This document shows positions 59,626-64,000 of a DNA stretch of 64,000 bases, piece after piece; position 1 is the first letter of the stretch, and each line of letters begins with the position of its first letter. The notes under the pieces were generated by a model. The model was not told the DNA's origin. It worked only from the letters and a program-made list of their open reading frames with translations, and ran no database searches. A program made the position numbers and the translations under genes. This stretch comes from Corynebacterium dentalis. Lineage in GTDB: Bacteria > Actinomycetota > Actinomycetes > Mycobacteriales > Mycobacteriaceae. The stretch spans positions 186,001 to 250,000 of the forward strand of contig NZ_OCTS01000005.1 of assembly GCF_900232865.1 (NCBI RefSeq). The letters are read 5' to 3'.

Positions 59626-60912
59626 CTAGTAAGAAGTCTTAGCGGCGTCGGAGTTGGCGTCGGACGAAGAATCTTCGTCTTCTTCGCTGGAATCATCGTC
59701 GCACACCTCAGCCTCAATGACCTCGCCGGTGTTGTCCATATCGGACTCCTCCAGCTTGGAGGATAGGGTCTTGTGATCCTCCTCGGTGAAGTCCTCTTCA
59801 GGATTCTCACGCTTTTCCACGAGGGAGTGGATCTCCTCGCGCAGCAGACCTTCCTTCTTGATCATTTCGCGGTTCTTGATCCACCACGCCACCAACACGC
59901 CGATGGTCAGGATGCCCACGTAACCAATCACTGGGTAGACGTAGGTCATCAGAGCCTCGAATCCCACGAAGCTGATACCGAAGCCCACCACACAGGTGAC
60001 CAGGAAGACCGGCGCGTACTTGCCCGGGCTTTTGGCAGTCAGACGACGGCCCAGAGCGTAGAACATGCCGATGCACGTGTTGTAGATCAACCCGTAGATG
60101 ACCCACACCATGATGCTTGCCAGGATCGGGTGGATCGTGTCAAACATGGACAGCATTGGCACGTCAGAGCCTTCAACCTTGTCCATGTTCAGCAGCAAAG
60201 TCACAGCGGACATCAACAGCATGACTGTGTAGAGCAGGCCACCCATGAGGCCACCCAAGCCCACCTCGCGTGGGTTTGCGGTGCTACCACCGATAACCAA
60301 GCACATGGACACGCCCAGGACCAGCGCCAGACCGTTGTAGTTCAACGCGGACAGAATCCATGGCTTAACCGGAGACTCTTGCTGCTGAGCCAACTCGCTC
60401 AGGGACCCCAAGTCAGCTGGGAAGTTCACCAGCGAGTAGATAAATGCACCGATGACAGCGATGATGATGAACGGCGTGATGAAAGAGATGATGCTGGACA
60501 CCTTGTCCACATCCATCAGGCCGGTGAACATCACGATGCCCACCATGACCAGCGAGCCGATCCATGCCGGCCATCCGAACTGCTGGTCCAGCGTTGAACC
60601 TGCACCGGCGATCATCACCACACCGACGGTGAACATGGTAAAGGTGACGGCGAAGTCCAAGAACTTGGACACGATGGGGTGCGTCAGGTTGTTGAACACG
60701 AACTTGTGCTCACGAGCCAGGAAGTAACTGCCCAGCTGCAAGATGACGGCGCCTGCTCCGGCCATCACGATGCCAGCGATCACTGCGCCGGCGATTCCCA
60801 AATAGCCGAATGATACAAAGTACTGAATGACTTCCTTACCTGTGGCAAATCCGGCGCCTACCAACAGGCCCACGAATGCCAAGGCGATTTTCATCGAGCG
60901 TACGAACGACAC
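59626..60912 (-). CDS. YkvI-type membrane transporter with acidic tail
   Basis: 428 residues. About ten membrane helices (about 8-350), beginning MKIALAFVGLLVGAGFATGKEV, a LeuT-fold feature with an unwound Gly-rich first helix seen in the YkvI family. Substrate unknown. The C-terminal 75 residues are strongly acidic (Glu/Asp/Ser-rich), and the dispersed word (59653-59668) encodes SSSDANSDAA at its end. Single gene with its own terminator. Confidence 0.82.
   Translation of the reverse strand: MSFVRSMKIALAFVGLLVGAGFATGKEVIQYFVSFGYLGIAGAVIAGIVMAGAGAVILQLGSYFLAREHKFVFNNLTHPIVSKFLDFAVTFTMFTVGVVMIAGAGSTLDQQFGWPAWIGSLVMVGIVMFTGLMDVDKVSSIISFITPFIIIAVIGAFIYSLVNFPADLGSLSELAQQQESPVKPWILSALNYNGLALVLGVSMCLVIGGSTANPREVGLGGLMGGLLYTVMLLMSAVTLLLNMDKVEGSDVPMLSMFDTIHPILASIMVWVIYGLIYNTCIGMFYALGRRLTAKSPGKYAPVFLVTCVVGFGISFVGFEALMTYVYPVIGYVGILTIGVLVAWWIKNREMIKKEGLLREEIHSLVEKRENPEEDFTEEDHKTLSSKLEESDMDNTGEVIEAEVCDDDSSEEDEDSSSDANSDAAKTSY
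59653..59668 (-). repeat. Dispersed 16-mer, two mismatches, partly tandem
   Basis: TTCGTCCGACGCCAAC on the minus strand, followed at once by a second TCCGACGCC. Sense to the YkvI gene, in the acidic tail. Confidence 0.65.
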
Positions 60913-61113
60913 TACGAAGTCTCCATTTCCTATGAGTTATGAAACTTAGTTATGAAACCTTGTCTATTTTTCTCCAGTCGTGCATGTTATAGCACTGGCC
61001 TGAATTCTTCCGATAAGGCTCACTGGCTAGTCACTCACTATTAGCGATCCTGCAGCCAGCCCCATTGCTGCTTCCACGCATGCTCCCCTCCCGCGCCAAT
61101 TCCCGAGTTGCCC

Positions 61114-61119
61114 TAATAT
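61114..61119 (+). promoter_or_regulatory. -10 hexamer TAATAT before the App1-like gene
   Basis: Seven bases to ATG 61127; leaderless. Confidence 0.5.
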
Positions 61120-61126
61120 CTTGTTC

Positions 61127-62181
61127 ATGGCCATCTCTGACTTCGCGCGCGCCGTGGAAAAACGCATCAATAGCGCTGGTATCAGCTATACCGAGCGGGC
61201 GGGGTGGCATCCCAGCCTCGCGGGTTACTACGGCTACGGCGATGTGGACAAGGTTCGCGTTTTCGCCCGCGTCATGATGAAGGCCCCGGATCGCGAGAAT
61301 ATCCTGCCGCGCCGCGGGTTCCGCCAGTTCTTCACCATCCAAGTTGGCGATCATCCCGTGACCATTCAGGCTGGTAACGAGACCGTTAATACTCATACCA
61401 ACAGTGGCGGCTACGTGGATTTCCCGGTGAAGAACCACGGCTTGGAACCCGGCTGGCAGACGGTGCGGATCGAGGCTGAGGGCGCCGAGCCCGTGGATGC
61501 CGAGGTGCTGATCTTGGAACCGGGCACGCGGTTCGGTGTGGTCTCAGATATCGATGACACGATCCTGGTCACGATGCTCCCCCGCGCCGTGACCGCGGCG
61601 TATAACTCGTGGTTTGTCCGCACCAATGCGCGTAAGCCGGTGCCAGGCATGACGGAATTTTATGAGACGATTCTCGACGAGCACCCGGAAATTCCTTTCT
61701 TCTATCTCTCCACGGGCGCATGGAATACGTTTCATTCTTTGGTGAATTTCATTGCCAAGCACGCTTTGCCCAAGGGGCCGATGTTGCTCACGGACTGGGG
61801 ACCTTCGCAGACGAGTATGTTCCGCTCTGGTCAGGAGCATAAGCGCGTGCAGCTGCGTAATTTGGTGATTGATTTCCCAAATATCACGTGGATTCTGGTG
61901 GGCGATGATGGGCAGCACGATCCGTTTATTTACGGCAATTTCGCCGAGGAGCACCCGGATCGGGTGGCCGCGCTGGCTATTCGTCAGCTCTCTCTCCAAG
62001 TGAGCACGTTTTGGCGCACGGAACGGCCGCTCCTTTGGGTGAGGTGTTGCACCGCGGCATGGTGCCGACGATCGCCGGCGCGGATGGTTTTGATTTGCGC
62101 AAGCAGTGGGTGGCGATGGATGAGATTCGTCCGGGTGTGCTGCCTCACGCCTTTTCTTCCGACGCCAACCTCTCCTCCTAG
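61127..62181 (+). pseudogene. App1-like phosphatase (DUF2183), frameshifted near 62001
   Basis: DUF2183 proteins resemble yeast App1 phosphatidate phosphatase. Motif DIDDTIL near residue 142 gives the HAD-like nucleophile Asp, and FFYLSTGAWN and LVGDDGQHD are conserved. The frame is intact to about 62001, then reads unlikely Trp/Cys/Arg-rich sequence to 62209. One base is missing near 62001: restoring it gives EHVLAHGTAAPLGEVLHRG and onward to stop 62179-62181, about 351 residues. Only the C-terminal 59 residues are affected, so partial activity or a sequencing error is possible. The restored C-terminus ends AFSSDANLSS, encoded by a dispersed word. Confidence 0.8.
62154..62169 (+). repeat. 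Dispersed 16-mer, one mismatch (TTCTTCCGACGCCAAC)
   Basis: Codes for the last residues of the restored App1-like protein (FSSDANLSS-stop). Right flank CTCTCC is close to CTCGCC of copies 1 and 2. Confidence 0.8.
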
Positions 62182-62223
62182 CCCACTTCTCCCCTGGTTT
62201 TTCCGCTGAAGGCTTGCTAGCTT

Positions 62224-63618
62224 CTACGCGCTAGGACATTGGAAGTGCGGAATCGCATCGTCGTAGAGCATCGCCGAATCCAGAATCTGCGCCACCTGCA
62301 GCAGATCCGCTTCTCCTCGTGGACCCACCAGCTGAACGCCGACGGGCAGCCCGTCGCTGCCCATACCTCCAGGCAGCGAGATTGCTGCATGACCAGACAC
62401 GTTCCACTCTGCGGCGAACGCGGTGGACGACAGCGAGGCCAACTGGGTGCGCAGGCTTCCCGTCTTCAGGTACGCGCCCGCGCGCGCCGGGCGATCGGCA
62501 ACAGTCGGAGTCAGCAGAGCGTCGAATCCTTCCAGCTTCTGCGTCATTGTCTCTCCGAACGTCCGCGAGTACTCGCGTGCCCATTCCTTGAGCTTGAACC
62601 GGGCCCACGCGCCCAGTAGTTTGGTGCGCTTGTGGCGCGGTTCGATCCGCTCAGGGAATTCCAGCCCGGCGATCTCCTCCCGAATTCCACCGTAGAACTG
62701 GGTGACAAATGCCAAGGTGGGGTCTGGACGTTTAAAATCCACCTCGCGCACCTCGTGCCCTTTTGCCCGCAGCCTGTGCACGGCATAAGCCACGGCGCGA
62801 AGGTGATCATCATGGACTTTGATACCGGGAGTCGCGGGCGTGGTGTTCACCCCGATGACGAGCTTTCGGGGCCCAACCCTCTTGGTGAGGAGAGAATCGC
62901 GGGTGTGATCAGTGGCGATGGCGTCGAAAATGAGGGAACAACACTCCACGGAGCGCGCGATCGGCCCGGAGGTGCCCAGCTCCATCCACAAATCTGCATA
63001 CGGGTCGGTGGGGACCGATCCGCGGCAGGGCTTCAGACCAACGGTGCCGCAGTGCGAGGACGGAATGCGGATCGAGCCGCCACCGTCGCCGCCGATGGCC
63101 GCAGGCACCATACGCGCAGCCACTGCAACCGCAGAGCCACCCGAGGAACCTCCTGGTGTACGAGACGGATCCCACGGGTTCCGGGTGATTCCAAAAGCGT
63201 CGGACTCCGTGAAGGGAAAGGCGCCAAACGCAGGCATCAGGGTCTTGCCGAGGATGATCGCCCCGGCCTCCCGCAAGCGCTTGACCAGCAGGGAATCGCG
63301 CGCTTTCGGGGTGGGGTTGCCCGCAGTGCCGAAGGTGGTTGGCGTTCCGGCCACGTCGATCTCGTCCTTGATGAGGATGGGCACACCGTGGAGGAGTCCG
63401 GGTTGAAAGTCAGGCTGTAGTGCCAGCTGATCCAGCTCATCGGCGGTACGAAGCGCTTCGTCATCCAGCAGGACGTGGATCGCGTTGAGCGTGGGGTTGA
63501 GCTCCGCGATCCGTGACAGGCACGCTTCCACGCCCTCTCGAGCTCCTGAACCGGGATGTTTCAGCACGGATTGTCGCCACTCGCGAACCCCGAATTGCTG
63601 CCACGTCGATGGATGCAT
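62224..63618 (-). CDS. Amidase (amidase signature family)
   Basis: 464 residues. Ser-cisSer-Lys triad: Lys in LIKDEID near residue 75, the cis-Ser and nucleophile in GGSSGGSAVAVAA and GDGGGSIRIPSS (about 150-180). Hydrolyses carboxamides; substrate unknown. ATG 63618 is chosen because AGGGAG lies 8 bases upstream; ATG 63639 is an in-frame alternative that would leave 10 bp to the upstream flavoprotein gene. Probably one transcript with that gene. Confidence 0.9.
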   Translation of the reverse strand: MHPSTWQQFGVREWRQSVLKHPGSGAREGVEACLSRIAELNPTLNAIHVLLDDEALRTADELDQLALQPDFQPGLLHGVPILIKDEIDVAGTPTTFGTAGNPTPKARDSLLVKRLREAGAIILGKTLMPAFGAFPFTESDAFGITRNPWDPSRTPGGSSGGSAVAVAARMVPAAIGGDGGGSIRIPSSHCGTVGLKPCRGSVPTDPYADLWMELGTSGPIARSVECCSLIFDAIATDHTRDSLLTKRVGPRKLVIGVNTTPATPGIKVHDDHLRAVAYAVHRLRAKGHEVREVDFKRPDPTLAFVTQFYGGIREEIAGLEFPERIEPRHKRTKLLGAWARFKLKEWAREYSRTFGETMTQKLEGFDALLTPTVADRPARAGAYLKTGSLRTQLASLSSTAFAAEWNVSGHAAISLPGGMGSDGLPVGVQLVGPRGEADLLQVAQILDSAMLYDDAIPHFQCPSA

Positions 63619-63649
63619 GCCCGACTCTCCCTGTGCCATAGCTACTCTG

Positions 63650-64000
63650 CTAATCCACGAAGTACTGCAGGTTTTCTCCAACCCGCTTGCCGGAGTGGAT
63701 ACAGCCGCCCAAGAACGTGCCCTCCAGCGCATTCTTGCCGTGCATGCCACCACCACCGAATCCGGAGACCTCGCCAGCAGCGAATAGGCCGGGCAGAACA
63801 GAACCATCGGAGCGCAGCGCACGGCCGGACAGATCCGTTTCGATACCGCCCAGCGTCTTGCGCGTCAGCATGCGCAGACGCACCGCGATCAGCGGGCCCT
63901 GATCCTCATCCAGCAACTTGTGCGGGGCCGCGCAGCGCACAATCTTGTCGCCCAAGTAACCGCGAGCCGTGCGGATGTAGTTGACCTGATAGTCCTTGCC
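63650..64000 (-). CDS. FAD-binding dehydrogenase, C-terminal part (5' end outside window)
   Basis: The last 116 codons. Contains the FAD-binding end motif LPGLFAAGEVSGFGGGGMHGKNALEGTFLGGCI typical of KstD/fumarate-reductase-like flavoproteins, with a conserved TLGGIETDLSGRALR. The frame stays open to base 64000. Substrate (steroid or other) cannot be told from this part. Followed closely by the amidase. Confidence 0.88.
   Translation of the reverse strand, partial: GKDYQVNYIRTARGYLGDKIVRCAAPHKLLDEDQGPLIAVRLRMLTRKTLGGIETDLSGRALRSDGSVLPGLFAAGEVSGFGGGGMHGKNALEGTFLGGCIHSGKRVGENLQYFVD

Overview
The window is chromosomal DNA of a high-GC actinobacterium, almost certainly a Corynebacterium. The evidence is the mycothiol ligase mshC, the pupylation genes (arc-dop-pup-pafA-pafBC) without proteasome subunit genes, the acn-acnR pair with an Rv1476-like gene and a RipA-type NlpC/P60 hydrolase, rbpA, the lnt-ppm1 pair, and a gene order (mshC-metH-hisE-hisG-aspA-trmI-arc-dop-pup-pafA-pafB-pafC-tatA-tatC-helicase) that I recall as corynebacterial. 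The species cannot be fixed from the sequence. Nearly everything is core housekeeping. I see no prophage, complete IS element, CRISPR array, rRNA or origin.

Layout. 1-1.4 kb: end of a SUF iron-sulfur operon (sufS partial, sufU, sufT). 1.4-9.3 kb: a lone lycopene-cyclase-like flavoprotein, an ABC-F ATPase, a secreted esterase, a glutamine amidotransferase, a membrane protein, the DUF711/ACT pair and a DUF1990 protein. 9.2-16 kb: acnR, aconitase, the Rv1476-like protein and the RipA-type hydrolase behind a long structured leader. 16-25 kb: DUF3097, NfeD/SPFH membrane pair, a TVP38 protein, tRNA-Leu(GAG), a PEBP protein, pyrD, a lipoprotein and uppP. 25-35 kb: mshC, metH, a thioesterase, a HAD hydrolase, hisE, hisG, aspA. 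35-45.6 kb: a RecB-type nuclease, trmI, the pupylation cluster, pafB/pafC, tatA/tatC. 45.6-56 kb: an Mtr4-type helicase, an SDR oxidoreductase, fxsA-lnt-ppm1 for lipoprotein and lipoglycan synthesis, rbpA, a zinc-ribbon protein, YceI and MgtE. 56-64 kb, the loosest region: a DJ-1/PfpI protein, a 716-bp gene-free gap, a cytochrome b protein with a long Pro/Ala tail, a 432-bp gap with large inverted repeats, a YkvI-type transporter, a frameshifted App1-like gene, an amidase and the end of a flavin dehydrogenase.

The most unusual signal is a dispersed DNA word, TTTTTCCGACGCCAAC, set in a roughly 25-bp pyrimidine-rich consensus. It occurs three times exactly and at least seven more times with one or two mismatches. 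It lies on both strands, in all reading frames, sense and antisense to genes, mostly in variable linkers or tails of proteins, and once in a weaker form between genes. This looks like selection or spread at DNA level and I do not recognise it as a described element.

Many genes (at least 14) have a TANNNT -10 hexamer ending only 6-9 bases before the start codon and no Shine-Dalgarno, so leaderless mRNA is common here. This pattern was used to choose several start codons.
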